This document shows positions 1 through 9,010 of a DNA stretch of 64,000 nucleotides, in pieces. Numbering within the stretch: position 1 is the stretch's first letter; the number at the start of each line of letters is the position of its first letter. The stretch is from Paenibacillus sp. FSL H8-0332 (lineage in GTDB: Bacteria > Bacillota > Bacilli > Paenibacillales > Paenibacillaceae). The position numbers and the translations under genes were made by a program. Location: contig NZ_CP150145.1 in the NCBI RefSeq assembly GCF_037963835.1, positions 7,440,001-7,504,000 of the forward strand, written 5' to 3'. The notes beneath the pieces are model-generated. The model saw nothing but the letters and a program-made list of their open reading frames with translations. It made no database searches and was not told the origin of the DNA.

Positions 1-510
1 GAGGGCGGTACGGCTGAACTTCTAAATAACGGGAGCAGCCCCGCAGCGGCTGATTCCGGCGATGAACACAAGCTGATCGTAAAAGGTACGCCGCTGGTGA
101 TCGATGGAACCGGTGAGTATACCATCACCAAGACCTCTTTTGACAAGAAAATTATTCCGTCCAATCCGGGATCATTCTACACCTACTATGAAGCTAAGGA
201 ACCGGGTACAACTTATCTGGCGATCACTTTGAAAGTGAAGAACCTGGCAGGTGAGGCTATGGATGCAGAGGATGTAGCGGATGTGGAGGTTACCTACGAC
301 AACAAATACAAGTATAGTACCTTTGATACCATGGAAGAGAAGGGCGGGGAAGACTTCACCTATACCAGTCTGTCAGAGATCGAACCGCTGAAGAACGGCA
401 CGCTGGTGTTCCTGGCCGAGGTGCCTGATGAAGTGAAGTCCAGCGGCAAGCCGCTATATGCCGACTTCAGCATCGGGGGCAAAACCTACCGTTATACCAT
501 TGCGAAATAA
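1..510 (+). CDS. C-terminal part of a DUF4352-like protein (truncated by window edge)
   Basis: The reading frame is open from the first base to a TAA at 508-510, so the true start lies upstream. A GTG at 97 sits in the middle of a continuous domain and is unlikely to be the start. The first 25 or so residues are a Gly/Ser/Ala/Asn-rich linker. The rest is a beta-rich domain of about 140 residues with the pattern of DUF4352-type immunoglobulin-like domains (a stretch beginning TTYLAITLKVKN, then a turn with acidic residues and a C-terminal YRYTIAK strand). Such domains usually follow a lipoprotein or membrane anchor and are extracellular; the anchor is outside the window. Function is unknown. 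The gene converges on the GH4 gene, with a shared hairpin between them. Confidence 0.7.
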   Translation, partial: EGGTAELLNNGSSPAAADSGDEHKLIVKGTPLVIDGTGEYTITKTSFDKKIIPSNPGSFYTYYEAKEPGTTYLAITLKVKNLAGEAMDAEDVADVEVTYDNKYKYSTFDTMEEKGGEDFTYTSLSEIEPLKNGTLVFLAEVPDEVKSSGKPLYADFSIGGKTYRYTIAK

Positions 511-513
511 GAG

Positions 514-562
514 AAGAGCCTGTGCGGCCGCAGAATGAACTGTGGTTGGCGCAGGCTCTTTG
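514..562. terminator. Bidirectional intrinsic terminator between convergent genes
   Basis: Arms AAGAGCCTGTGC (514-525) and GCGCAGGCTCTT (550-561) pair with one wobble, followed by a T-rich tract. It lies between the ends of the DUF4352-like gene (+) and the GH4 gene (-). Confidence 0.7.
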
Positions 563-576
563 TTGGTGTTAAGGGA

Positions 577-1890
577 TTAGTCCTGACCGAAAAAGGACGG
601 CAGATACTCCCTGTTCGCTTCCAGCATCTCATTCAGCATGGCGATGGCAACCTCCACGGAAGGGACAAGGGGGTGATGGGCCAGCGCCTGGATCGCCAGG
701 CTGCGGTCACCAGTTACGGCGGCGTCGATGGCTAGCTGTTCATAGACTTTGACGGCATGAATCAGCCCCTTCGCCATCGGCGGAATCTGGGTCAGCGGGA
801 GGGGGAGGGGGCCAGTCTTCGTGACGACACAGTTCACCTCGATACTGGCATCGTCCGGCAGGAAGTCTATGGTGCCCCGGTTTGCCACATTCAGCGTCTG
901 AATGTCATTGGTGCCACTATAAAGCGAGCGCATCAGGTTCACGGCCGCTTCGGAATAAAAGGCTCCGCCGCGCTGCTCCAGCTGCTTCGGCTTCTCATCC
1001 AGCGCAAGGTCGCTGTAGATGGCGAACAGCTCCTCCTCCACACGCTTAACGACTTCGGCACGGTTCTTGCCTTGGGCGGCGGCTTCCTGCTGCTCCGCGA
1101 GCATCGCATCGGTCATGTAGAAGTACTTCAGATAATACGAAGGCAAGGCGTGCAGCGATTGCAGGAACTCGGGGTTCCATTCGCGTGCCGGAACATTCTT
1201 CGCGCTGTAGCCAGCGGTATCCTCCAGCATCTCCTGCAGCTTGTCTTCACCCTCCACATCAATGCGGGTAATCCAGTGCAGGTGGTTCAGGCCGACGAAC
1301 TCGGCGTAGATCCGGTCAGGGGTCGCGCCATATTTGGCCGATACCTGCTTAATTAGGCCAATCGGGGCATTACAGAGACCGATGCTCTTCACCTTGGAGT
1401 ACCGCAGCACGGCTTCGGTGACCATACCTGCGGGATTGGTGAAGTTGAGCAGCCAGGCGTCCGGTGCCAGCTCCTCGATATCCCGGCAGATGCCGAGAAT
1501 GACCGGGATGGTGCGCAGCGCCTTCAGCATGCCGCCGGGACCGGTCGTCTCTTGGCCGATCACGCCGTATTTCAGCGGAATCGCTTCGTCGCGGGCGCGG
1601 GCATCCAGCATGCCAACGCGGATCTGCGTGCTGACGAAGTCCGCACCGGCAATGGCCTCGCGGCGGTCGGTGGTGAGATGGACCTCGATCGGCAGGCCGG
1701 ACTTTTCCACCATACGCTTCGCCAGAGCGCCCACGATGTTCAGCTTATGCAGACCAGCCTCAATGTCTACGAGCCACAGCTCCCGGACCGGAAGCTCCTT
1801 ATGATTGAGGATGAAGCCTTCTACCAGTTCGGGGGTATAGGAAGAACCTCCGCCGATGACGGCAATCTTAAGACCTTGGTTCGTTGTCAC
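577..1890 (-). CDS. GH4 family 6-phospho-glycosidase (6-phospho-beta-glucosidase type)
   Basis: This 437-residue protein has the full architecture of glycoside hydrolase family 4. An N-terminal Rossmann motif (IAVIGGGSSYTPEL) binds NAD, GLCNAPIG holds the metal-binding Cys, and GLNHLHW holds the metal-binding His. GH4 enzymes use NAD+ and Mn2+ and cleave phosphorylated disaccharides by oxidation-elimination in the cytoplasm. The sequence is closest in character to LicH/ChbF-type 6-phospho-beta-glucosidases, but substrate configuration cannot be read reliably. The start is GTG at 1890, preceded by AGGAG with a 9-base spacing. It is the last gene of a LacI-kinase-GH4 operon, six bases after the kinase. 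No phosphotransferase-system gene is nearby, so the adjacent kinase may supply the phosphorylated substrate. Confidence 0.88.
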   Translation of the reverse strand: MTTNQGLKIAVIGGGSSYTPELVEGFILNHKELPVRELWLVDIEAGLHKLNIVGALAKRMVEKSGLPIEVHLTTDRREAIAGADFVSTQIRVGMLDARARDEAIPLKYGVIGQETTGPGGMLKALRTIPVILGICRDIEELAPDAWLLNFTNPAGMVTEAVLRYSKVKSIGLCNAPIGLIKQVSAKYGATPDRIYAEFVGLNHLHWITRIDVEGEDKLQEMLEDTAGYSAKNVPAREWNPEFLQSLHALPSYYLKYFYMTDAMLAEQQEAAAQGKNRAEVVKRVEEELFAIYSDLALDEKPKQLEQRGGAFYSEAAVNLMRSLYSGTNDIQTLNVANRGTIDFLPDDASIEVNCVVTKTGPLPLPLTQIPPMAKGLIHAVKVYEQLAIDAAVTGDRSLAIQALAHHPLVPSVEVAIAMLNEMLEANREYLPSFFGQD

Positions 1891-1896
1891 AATGAA

Positions 1897-2892
1897 TCAC
1901 TCCTGTCTGGTGGTAGTGGGAATAAGCTCGAACTCCCTGTAAGCACGCATCGTCTCATACATAGCCTGGCTGACGGTGATCCCGTCACTCTCCAGTGCCG
2001 ACCAGAGAGCGCCGATCACAGGCTCGGTGGACAGTGTGACCACCGCCGCCTCCGGTGCCGCTTCGTGTACCGCCTGCTCGATCGGACCGCGAATCCAGCC
2101 GCGGTCGCCCCGGGTCAGCAGGCTTCCGGCCAGCACCACATTGAATTCATCGTTCTCCATACCGAGCCGATGAATGACGGCCGCCGCAGCCTTGCCAAGC
2201 TCCACGCCTTGGCGGTTCAGGATCGCCAGAGCGGCGGCATCGCCCTCAGCCGCTGCCGGGAAGAGCAGGCGGGCCGCATCAAGCGGTACCTGCTTCCCGT
2301 GATCCAGGAAGTCATCGTACATGTCTTCCACCTGCTCATAGCCGAGCAGCCTGAGGAGCGGCTCCGTCAGCAGCGTGGGGGCCTCGCGGCCGTCCCAGGC
2401 CCGGATCACTGTGCGGAACACCTCGATGTTCAGCGCGCCGCCGCCGCCGAAATCGCCGTACATATAATCGAAGCCGCCGCACTGGAAGTGGCGGCCTTGC
2501 GCATTACGGCCCGCCGCATTGGTGCCGGTGCCGCAGATCAGGGCTACGCCGTAGGAGCGGTCCGTCCCCGCCCGCAGGCCGATCATCGTATCGCCGCTGA
2601 TCGTGTACTGTGTGAATCCGATCCGGCGGATCATCGGATGAAGAGTATTATAATCGGTCTGGCGGTCCGCCCCGGCCAGACCGAGGTAGGCATGGCGGAG
2701 ATGCTCCAGCCGGAGCCCGGCTTCGGCCAGCGCGCCGAAGGCTGCTTCGCGGATGCTTGCTTCTGCCTGCTGCACGCTGGTCTGGTGATTGCCGTTGCCG
2801 CTCCGGCCCTTGCCGAGGATGCGGCCTTGTTCATCGCATATGAGGGCGTAGGTTTTGCTGCCGCCCCCGTCGATTCCCATATAATAAGCCAT
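1897..2892 (-). CDS. BadF/BadG/BcrA-type sugar kinase (N-acetylglucosamine kinase-like)
   Basis: About 331 residues from the ATG at 2892. This start is chosen because AGGAG lies 10 bases upstream and the protein then begins directly at the phosphate-binding strand MAYYMGIDGGGSKT; a longer frame to 2937 would run into the upstream gene. It shows the ASKHA kinase fold: phosphate-1 motif near residue 7, an ICGTGTNA motif mid-protein, and a C-terminal adenosine motif (VVLAGSLL). The family phosphorylates N-acetylglucosamine or other sugars at O6 with ATP in the cytoplasm. It lies between lacI and the GH4 gene with gaps of 13 and 6 bases, so the three are surely cotranscribed. A role making the 6-phosphorylated substrate of the GH4 enzyme is inferred from context only. 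Confidence 0.82.
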   Translation of the reverse strand: MAYYMGIDGGGSKTYALICDEQGRILGKGRSGNGNHQTSVQQAEASIREAAFGALAEAGLRLEHLRHAYLGLAGADRQTDYNTLHPMIRRIGFTQYTISGDTMIGLRAGTDRSYGVALICGTGTNAAGRNAQGRHFQCGGFDYMYGDFGGGGALNIEVFRTVIRAWDGREAPTLLTEPLLRLLGYEQVEDMYDDFLDHGKQVPLDAARLLFPAAAEGDAAALAILNRQGVELGKAAAAVIHRLGMENDEFNVVLAGSLLTRGDRGWIRGPIEQAVHEAAPEAAVVTLSTEPVIGALWSALESDGITVSQAMYETMRAYREFELIPTTTRQE

Positions 2893-2905
2893 TGATTTGT
2901 CACTC

Positions 2906-3898
2906 CTAGAGTTTTGTCTTCGTGGATTCCCGCACAATAAGCTCCGGATCGATCCGGATAGCAGAGCCGCGCTTCATCTCCCCGCTGATCCGGCGCAGCA
3001 GCATGTCAGCGGCGGCGACTCCGATCTTGTCCGCCGGCTGGCGCACAGTGGTCAGATGCGGGTGGAGCTGGGAGGCGATATAGTGGTCGTCGTAGCCGAC
3101 TACAGCAACCTCCTCCGGCACCTTCACTCCCGCCTCCATCAGCGCATTGATCACCCCGAGGGCGATATTGTCATCTCCGGCGAATACGGCCCCCGGCAGC
3201 TTACCCTCCGCAAGCCAGCGCTGCACTGTATCGTAGCCCATGGCGATCTCGAATTCACCGGGCACGATCTCGAACGGGGCGAGGTCCTGCTCCTGCAGCG
3301 CTTGCAGGAAGCCCGCGCGCCGCTCCCGCGTACTGCGGAACATCTCCTGCCCGCAGAGATGGGCAATGGAGGTATGCCCCAGCTCAAGCAGGTGGCTGGC
3401 TGCGGCATACCCGCCTTTGAAGTTGTCGATGGTAATGGAATAGCTGTCATTCTCCGGCAGCTGGTTGTCAATCAGCACATAGGGAATGCTCCGCCGCTTC
3501 AGCTCGACAATATAATTGTCCTCTTTGATCGGGGAGAGCAGGATGAGGCCGTCCACCCGGTCTTCCTGAATAAGGTAGTGGCTCTCGCCGGAGCCAATGC
3601 CATCATGCACAGAGATGGCCAGATAATATCCGTGCAGGGCGAGCGTCTCATTCAGCTCCTTGACCACAGCATCGAAGAAGGAATCCTGCAGGGTCGTTAC
3701 AATCAGGCCGAGGATGCCGGTCTTGCCGCTGGCCAGACTGCGGGCTGCTGCATTCGGGCGATAATCCAGCTCCTTGATTGCGTCGAGCACCTTCTGGCGG
3801 TTGTTCTCCCGCACAGACGTTGCTCCGTTTAATACCCGCGATACGGTGACCACGGACAGCCCTGATTTTTTGGCTACATCAAAAATACTTACTTTCAT
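2906..3898 (-). CDS. LacI family transcriptional regulator
   Basis: About 330 residues. The ATG at 3898 is chosen over an upstream one at 3964 because AAGGAG lies 8 bases before it and the protein then starts with the canonical MKVSIFDVAKKSG helix-turn-helix. The recognition helix (SVVTVSRVLNG) and hinge helix (YRPNAAARSLA) are intact. A periplasmic-binding-protein-like domain from about residue 60 to 325 binds the sugar effector. It is the first gene of the operon with the kinase and GH4 gene, which it presumably represses, and it probably controls itself, since candidate palindromic half-sites lie upstream at 4014-4155. The effector is not identifiable from sequence. Confidence 0.92.
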   Translation of the reverse strand: MKVSIFDVAKKSGLSVVTVSRVLNGATSVRENNRQKVLDAIKELDYRPNAAARSLASGKTGILGLIVTTLQDSFFDAVVKELNETLALHGYYLAISVHDGIGSGESHYLIQEDRVDGLILLSPIKEDNYIVELKRRSIPYVLIDNQLPENDSYSITIDNFKGGYAAASHLLELGHTSIAHLCGQEMFRSTRERRAGFLQALQEQDLAPFEIVPGEFEIAMGYDTVQRWLAEGKLPGAVFAGDDNIALGVINALMEAGVKVPEEVAVVGYDDHYIASQLHPHLTTVRQPADKIGVAAADMLLRRISGEMKRGSAIRIDPELIVRESTKTKL

Positions 3899-4013
3899 CT
3901 CAAGCGCTCCTTGCGGCAGATTTGCGGGTGCTGATATTGGTTCTCCAGTAAACAGGCAATGCAAGGGTTCAATCTTGATCCTAATATTAGCCCAACGAGC
4001 TTCTCAAAAGTAT

Positions 4014-4155
4014 GAGCGCTTTAACTTTAAGGACAAATCAAAGCGGTGAAAAGGGAATTGAATGTAGATAATGGTCCTATTCAAAATGTTGGATCTGACG
4101 CTGTATGAGTTTAAAAATATTATGTCTAAATAATTAAATTAAACCGCTTAAACTT
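4014..4155. promoter_or_regulatory. Candidate operators upstream of the lacI operon
   Basis: Three related AT-flanked CG-centred sequences lie upstream of lacI: GAGCGCTTTAA (4014-4024), TCAAAGCGGTGAA (4038-4050) and TTAAACCGCTTAA (4139-4151). The last is an imperfect palindrome of the size LacI-family proteins bind. All share an AAGCGGT/ACCGCTT-like core. Binding by the local LacI protein is inference. The rest of 3899-4257 shows no gene. Confidence 0.35.
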
Positions 4156-4257
4156 AATGCCCGGCTGTTGACCTTATCATAGTGGATGATCAGGAAATAA
4201 TCAACAGTTCGTTAAGGCTTATAGTGGCGGAGTTTCGAAAAAACCAACCCTCATCCC

Positions 4258-4292
4258 AAAAAAACCAAAAAACCGTCCGGCACGCCGGACGG
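4258..4292 (-). terminator. Intrinsic terminator of udk
   Basis: Perfect 8-bp stem CCGTCCGG/CCGGACGG (4273-4280, 4285-4292) with a CACG loop. In the minus direction it is followed by a long T-rich run. It lies 35 bases after the udk stop codon. Confidence 0.85.
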
Positions 4293-4327
4293 TCCTTGCA
4301 CCCCTATTAGCCGTTGCGCGGCTTAAT

Positions 4328-4957
4328 TCAGTTCCACTGATGATCGCCGGACAGATACTTCTCCGTCAGTACCGACAGCAGCTCGATCCCGACCTGATTC
4401 TGTCCGCCTTCCGGGATGATCAGGTCCGCGTATTTCTTGGAGGGCTCGATGAAGGCCTCGTGCATCGGCTTCACCGTGGTCAGATACTGCGTATGGATCG
4501 AACGGATGGTCCGCCCGCGTTCCTCGATATCCCGCAGCACCCGGCGCAGGATACGCACATCGGGATCGGTGTCCACGAACACCTTGATGTTGAGCTGCTC
4601 GCGCAGCTTCTCATCGGACAGCACATGCAGCCCTTCGAGAATGACGATATTATTCGGGGCAAGCTCCACGGTCTTCTCGGTTGAACGGGCATGAACCGTG
4701 AAGTCATACACGGGAGCGAAGGCGGCTTGGCCCGCTTTGAGACAATCCAGATGCTCGATCAGCAGTTCCGTGTCAAAGGCCAGCGGGTGGTCGTAGTTAA
4801 TTGCACCGCGTTCAGCCATGCTGAGGTAAGAATGGTCTTTATAGTAGTTATCCTGGGATATGAATGTTACTTTGTCAGAGCCAAGACGGTCAATCACGGA
4901 GCGCGCTACCGTTGTCTTGCCGGAGCCGGTCCCGCCGGCGATACCAATAATAAGCAT
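4328..4957 (-). CDS. udk: Uridine kinase
   Basis: About 209 residues from the ATG at 4957, which puts the P-loop GGTGSGKT at residues 8-15 as in known uridine kinases. The GGAGG upstream is 14 bases away, longer than usual, but no better in-frame start exists. The enzyme phosphorylates uridine and cytidine with ATP or GTP in pyrimidine salvage. Further family hallmarks are SQDNYY after the second strand, NYDHPLAFD for nucleoside binding, ILEGLH (Walker-B-like) and a lid region rich in Arg (RRVLRDIEERGR). Length matches the family. It is transcribed alone, divergent from the threonine-aldolase gene, and ends in a strong terminator. Confidence 0.93.
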   Translation of the reverse strand: MLIIGIAGGTGSGKTTVARSVIDRLGSDKVTFISQDNYYKDHSYLSMAERGAINYDHPLAFDTELLIEHLDCLKAGQAAFAPVYDFTVHARSTEKTVELAPNNIVILEGLHVLSDEKLREQLNIKVFVDTDPDVRILRRVLRDIEERGRTIRSIHTQYLTTVKPMHEAFIEPSKKYADLIIPEGGQNQVGIELLSVLTEKYLSGDHQWN

Positions 4958-5070
4958 GGTGAATTTATAAACCTCCCTAAGCAATTGCCTTTGCAATTCC
5001 AATATTGTAGCACAGCGGTCAACTTATTTCACCTTGCTGGAGAGGAATATCATGTGAACATTCTAATAAT

Positions 5071-5099
5071 TCGGTTATTTTGTAGAGGAATGATATAAT
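5071..5099 (+). promoter_or_regulatory. Extended -10 promoter for the aldolase-like gene
   Basis: TGATATAAT (TATAAT at 5094-5099) is an extended -10 box; the -35 region (TCGGTT) is poor. It lies about 54 bases upstream of the ATG at 5153, in the divergent region shared with udk. Confidence 0.5.
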
Positions 5100-5152
5100 T
5101 TCAACGATTCATTCAGTTCGGGTGCTACGGAGAAGGGGGCTAGGAGAACAAA

Positions 5153-6244
5153 ATGAACGAGGAGAATGCTTTAATGGAGGCGTTCGGCAGGACGCAGGTG
5201 CAGCTTGCAGGCCATGGCGGACGGGACGCAGCCGTACTCAAGAAAGCGCTGGCTAGTGTAGAGGACAGTCTCGCTGCGGACATGTACGGGACAGGAACGG
5301 TGATTGAGGAGTTCCAGGCGGAGATGGCGGAGACGCTGGGCAAAGAATGCAGCGTGTTCTTCCCCAGCGGCACGATGGCCCAGCAGATTGCCCTGCGGAT
5401 CTGGAGTGACCGGGAGGGCAGCAAAAAGGTCGCTTATCATCCGTTATGCCACCTGGAGATTCATGAGCAGGACGGCCTGAAGGAGCTGCATCATCTGGAG
5501 CCGCTGCTGCTGGGCAGTGCAGACCGTCTGATTACCCTGGAGGATGTGAAGGGGATGGGACCGGGGGTTGCCTGTCTGCTGCTGGAGCTGCCGCAGCGCG
5601 AGATCGGCGGACAGCTGCCGGAGTATGCCGAGCTGGAAGCGATATCGGCGTATTGCCGGGAGCAGGGAATTAAGCTCCACCTGGACGGGGCGCGGCTGTT
5701 CGAGGTGCTGCCTTACTACGGCAAGACGGCGGCCGAGGTCTGCGCGCTGTTCGATAGTGTATATGTCTCCTTCTACAAGGGCATCGGAGGGATTGCCGGA
5801 GCGATCTTAGCAGGAAGCCGGGAGTTCACAGAGACCTCGAAGATCTGGAAGCGCCGTCACGGCGGCGACCTGATCAGTCTCTATCCTTATATTGTCCCGG
5901 CCTGGTATTATTACCAGCAGCGAATCGGCAGGATGTCAGAATACTATGAGCAGGCCAAGGAGCTGGCAGCCTTATTCAACAGCTGTGATAAGGTATCCAC
6001 GCTGCCGGAGGTTCCGGTCTCGAATATGTTCCACATCCATTTCGCGCTGCCTCTGGAGCAGCTTGCCCCTGTATTGATTGGGATCTATAACGAGACCGGC
6101 ATTGGCCTGACACCACGGCTCAAGCCAACCGGCGGGAACTCCTGCTACTACGAGACGAATATCGGCGATGTCTACGGCGGCGTTTCCAAGCCGGCTCTGA
6201 GGGAAGCGTTCCGGCTGCTGGATGAGCGGCTGAAGCAGCTCTGA
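5153..6244 (+). CDS. Threonine aldolase / beta-eliminating lyase family PLP enzyme
   Basis: This 363-residue fold-type I PLP protein matches the low-specificity L-threonine aldolase family, which cleaves L-threonine or allo-threonine to glycine and acetaldehyde. Visible landmarks are the FFPSGTMAQ cofactor-binding loop (about 69-77), HLDGAR with Asp178 contacting the pyridine nitrogen, and SFYKGIGG with the Schiff-base Lys209. The start ATG at 5153 has GGAG six bases upstream. It stands alone between two terminators. Substrate specificity within the family is uncertain, since some members act on other beta-hydroxy amino acids. Confidence 0.85.
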   Translation: MNEENALMEAFGRTQVQLAGHGGRDAAVLKKALASVEDSLAADMYGTGTVIEEFQAEMAETLGKECSVFFPSGTMAQQIALRIWSDREGSKKVAYHPLCHLEIHEQDGLKELHHLEPLLLGSADRLITLEDVKGMGPGVACLLLELPQREIGGQLPEYAELEAISAYCREQGIKLHLDGARLFEVLPYYGKTAAEVCALFDSVYVSFYKGIGGIAGAILAGSREFTETSKIWKRRHGGDLISLYPYIVPAWYYYQQRIGRMSEYYEQAKELAALFNSCDKVSTLPEVPVSNMFHIHFALPLEQLAPVLIGIYNETGIGLTPRLKPTGGNSCYYETNIGDVYGGVSKPALREAFRLLDERLKQL

Positions 6245-6268
6245 CCGGCAAGCTTGCCAAGCCAAGAG

Positions 6269-6308
6269 AAGAAGCCTCTGCGGATCTTGTCCGCAAAGGC
6301 TTCTTTAC
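6269..6308. terminator. Terminator between aldolase gene and flippase gene
   Basis: GAAGCCTCTGCGGA (6271-6284) pairs with TCCGCAAAGGCTTC (6290-6303, one internal mismatch), followed by TTT in the plus direction. It can serve both convergent genes. Confidence 0.75.
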
Positions 6309-6344
6309 CTTACATGCAGTTCAGCGCCCGCCTCACGTAGAGTC

Positions 6345-7859
6345 CTAGGCCTGACTCCGCAGAGCCATTTTTCTAACCGGTCCGGCCACCATCTGCTTCT
6401 CCGCCCCGTTCAGTCCGAACAGCCACATGGTAAGCACATAGAGAAGGGAGTACAGGATGACATACATGCCCAGGTACACGTAAGAAGTGATGCTCAAGAA
6501 GCTAAGCAGGAACCCGCACACCCCGGCCAGCAGCACCACCGGAATGAAGACGCGGATGATCTGCAGCCAGAAGTGAAGAATATCGAACTTCAATTTATAT
6601 TTGTAGTACACATTATTCAGGCATACATTGATGATCATCCCGATAGCCGTAGCAATGGCGCAGCCTGTAATCCCCCAGATCCGGATGAACCAGAAGGTTA
6701 AGGCCACCTTCAGAATAGCAACAGAGAAGTAGATGAAGGCCTTCACCCTGTGCATATTCATCGCTTCCAGCATGGTGGCGAACAGCGATTGCACAATCGA
6801 CGTGATCTGGGGAATGATGATGATCAGCGCAACCGTGTACGCATATTTGTAATCATGGCCGAGCCAGATCAGTATGAAGCTCTGTCCGAATAACACGAAG
6901 CCCGAGACGATGTAGCCTACGATCAGCGCCTGGATTCTGCCTATTTTGACCAGCTCCAGCATTAAGGCCGCCTGATCTGCCCCCTTGACGATCATCTTGG
7001 TGAGCTTCGGCAGATAGAAGCTGGCCAGCACATTGGAGAAGTTGAGAATATACGTGTTGAGCTGGGCGGCGATGGCGAAGATGGCGATGGGCGTGGCCCC
7101 GAGGAACATCCCGATGATCAGCGGATCAGCATTCGTATAGATCTGAAAGGCAATCGACGACAATAAGATATAGGAAGAATAGCTGAAGATCTCCTTGAAC
7201 AGCTTGGTATCGAAGCCGTGGAACCGGACTTTCAGATTCAGCTTGGTCCGGCAAAAGACCACGTTAATCACGCCGATCGTCAGGTTCAGCACAAGCGCAA
7301 CGGTGACCATTCCTGTCGATCTGAATTCGAACAGCAGGACCAGTACCATCATGGCGGGAGAGAGGACCACGCGGATCAGATTGATGATTTTGAGATAGAC
7401 GAACCGCTCATAGGCCGTAATGATCGAGCTGAAGATATTCAGCGGGAACGAGACCGCTACATTGATGGCGGCAATGATAAATATGGTCTTCAGAATGCCC
7501 AGCTCAGCTTCATCGAGGCTGCTAAAGATCACATCGAAATTAAATACCAGAATCACACTGGCAAGTAAGGAGAGGAGTCCGATGGCTGAGAAGAGCAGCA
7601 GGAACATTCCGTTAATATTGCGCTGGCCTGCGGAGTCATTCTCAGAGATGTATTTCGCATTGAAGCGGATGACCGCACTGCCGAAGCCCAGATCCAGCAG
7701 GACGATATAGGCGATGATGGAGTTCACCAGCGCGAATAATCCATATTCGGATTTCCCCAAGGTCGACACAATGAACGGCGTCGAGCCTAGGGAGATAATA
7801 ACGCCTAGAAATACCGAAGCATAGGTTATGATTGCAGCAAGTTTTATATTTGTTTTCAA
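6345..7859 (-). CDS. Polysaccharide flippase (Wzx/PST family, MOP superfamily)
   Basis: A 504-residue integral membrane protein with about 12-14 hydrophobic segments spread over the whole length and short loops, starting with a long helix containing AAIITYASVFLGVIISLG. This is typical of lipid-linked oligosaccharide flippases of the PST family, which move undecaprenyl-linked repeat units across the membrane. The start codon is TTG at 7859, with GAGG about 13 bases upstream. It follows the pyruvyltransferase gene by 44 bases and the glycosyltransferase beyond it, so the three probably form one operon making a surface or exopolysaccharide decoration. No polymerase gene is seen in the window. 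Confidence 0.85.
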   Translation of the reverse strand: MKTNIKLAAIITYASVFLGVIISLGSTPFIVSTLGKSEYGLFALVNSIIAYIVLLDLGFGSAVIRFNAKYISENDSAGQRNINGMFLLLFSAIGLLSLLASVILVFNFDVIFSSLDEAELGILKTIFIIAAINVAVSFPLNIFSSIITAYERFVYLKIINLIRVVLSPAMMVLVLLFEFRSTGMVTVALVLNLTIGVINVVFCRTKLNLKVRFHGFDTKLFKEIFSYSSYILLSSIAFQIYTNADPLIIGMFLGATPIAIFAIAAQLNTYILNFSNVLASFYLPKLTKMIVKGADQAALMLELVKIGRIQALIVGYIVSGFVLFGQSFILIWLGHDYKYAYTVALIIIIPQITSIVQSLFATMLEAMNMHRVKAFIYFSVAILKVALTFWFIRIWGITGCAIATAIGMIINVCLNNVYYKYKLKFDILHFWLQIIRVFIPVVLLAGVCGFLLSFLSITSYVYLGMYVILYSLLYVLTMWLFGLNGAEKQMVAGPVRKMALRSQA

Positions 7860-7903
7860 GGGTGGGATCGCTTCCTCGCTACAGAGAGTGTCTTGTGCTT
7901 ATC

Positions 7904-9010
7904 TTAAGCGGTAACGATAGACGAAGCAGGTTCTCTAGCGCTGCTGCTTGCCATGGATTCAATGATCTGGCTGTAATGCTGGACCGAGAATTCATTATTG
8001 TACCGGGGACGCTGGATCGTCTTCAGTTCTTCCAGCAATGCCGGGATGTGCTTCACATCGTTCGTGAATTTCACATAACCCAGATGCTTGATCCATTCGT
8101 AGCTGCCTACGACCTTATAATTGTAATTCCCCAGTGCAATACAAGGCGTGGACGTAATCGCCGCAAAAATCATCCCGTGCAGCCGGTCCGTAATCACAAC
8201 CTCGGCCTCCTTGAACTGATTCCATAAGGTGTTCAGCTCGTGGTCCCGGTCTTCCAGGGAGACAGAGCGGAGGATGCAGGTATCCGTGAACGTAGTGTTG
8301 CTGTAGTGTTTGGAGGTGTACTCCTGGATGACCTTCTTGTCCTGCTCGCTGAAAATGCTCTCCTTATCGGCTCTAATGCACAGAAGGGCACCGTGGCGCT
8401 CCTTGGGAGGGTCGGTGATGTCCAGAGACATTACAATGTCCGGCGTTAACAGCACTGCGTTGTTTCTGAAACCGGCTTTCATAATTTCATACGACGTTGC
8501 CTCTCTGGCGACCAGCGTGAGGTCTTTGTGGGAGCCATAGATATCCTGTGTCTTCTTGAACTCCGCGCGGCCCAGCTCGGTATCACCGAAGTAGATGGTT
8601 TGCGGGAAGACGATGATTTTGTTATTTGGGAATTCAGAGATAATCTTGCGGCGCACCTCTTCCTCGCGGAAATACTCGATTCCGAAGTTGCCCCCGCCCT
8701 GAAGCACGAAGATATCCTCCGGCGTGCAGAATTCCTCCAGACACTTCATGTTATGCATCAGCCGGTTGGCGACAATCTCAATCAGGGTATAGTCGGGAAA
8801 AGCTTTCCGCAAAAAATTCATCTGCGCATAAGTGATGGCGTGATCGCCCAGATTGTCATGCTCGGGGGAGCCGACGACGTAAATGGCTTTCGTTTTGTCT
8901 TTATATGCATTCCGGTAGCTCAGATAGCCCTTATAATATTGATAGACGGGAATATTGCTTACATAATTGCGGAAAGACAGCGGCAGGATCTTCTCAAGGG
9001 CTTGGCTCAT
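7904..9010 (-). CDS. Polysaccharide pyruvyl transferase family protein
   Basis: This 368-residue protein carries the hallmarks of the CsaB/ExoV-like pyruvyltransferase family. An N-terminal VGSPEHDNLGDHAI segment is the nucleotide-binding start, FVLQGGGNFG lies mid-protein, and TDRLHGMIFAAI near the C-terminus is the family signature with the conserved RLHG. The family transfers a pyruvate ketal from phosphoenolpyruvate to a sugar of a surface polysaccharide. The start ATG at 9010 has AGGGAAG upstream and overlaps the stop of the glycosyltransferase gene by four bases (ATGA), pointing to translational coupling. The acceptor sugar cannot be told. Confidence 0.87.
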   Translation of the reverse strand: MSQALEKILPLSFRNYVSNIPVYQYYKGYLSYRNAYKDKTKAIYVVGSPEHDNLGDHAITYAQMNFLRKAFPDYTLIEIVANRLMHNMKCLEEFCTPEDIFVLQGGGNFGIEYFREEEVRRKIISEFPNNKIIVFPQTIYFGDTELGRAEFKKTQDIYGSHKDLTLVAREATSYEIMKAGFRNNAVLLTPDIVMSLDITDPPKERHGALLCIRADKESIFSEQDKKVIQEYTSKHYSNTTFTDTCILRSVSLEDRDHELNTLWNQFKEAEVVITDRLHGMIFAAITSTPCIALGNYNYKVVGSYEWIKHLGYVKFTNDVKHIPALLEELKTIQRPRYNNEFSVQHYSQIIESMASSSAREPASSIVTA

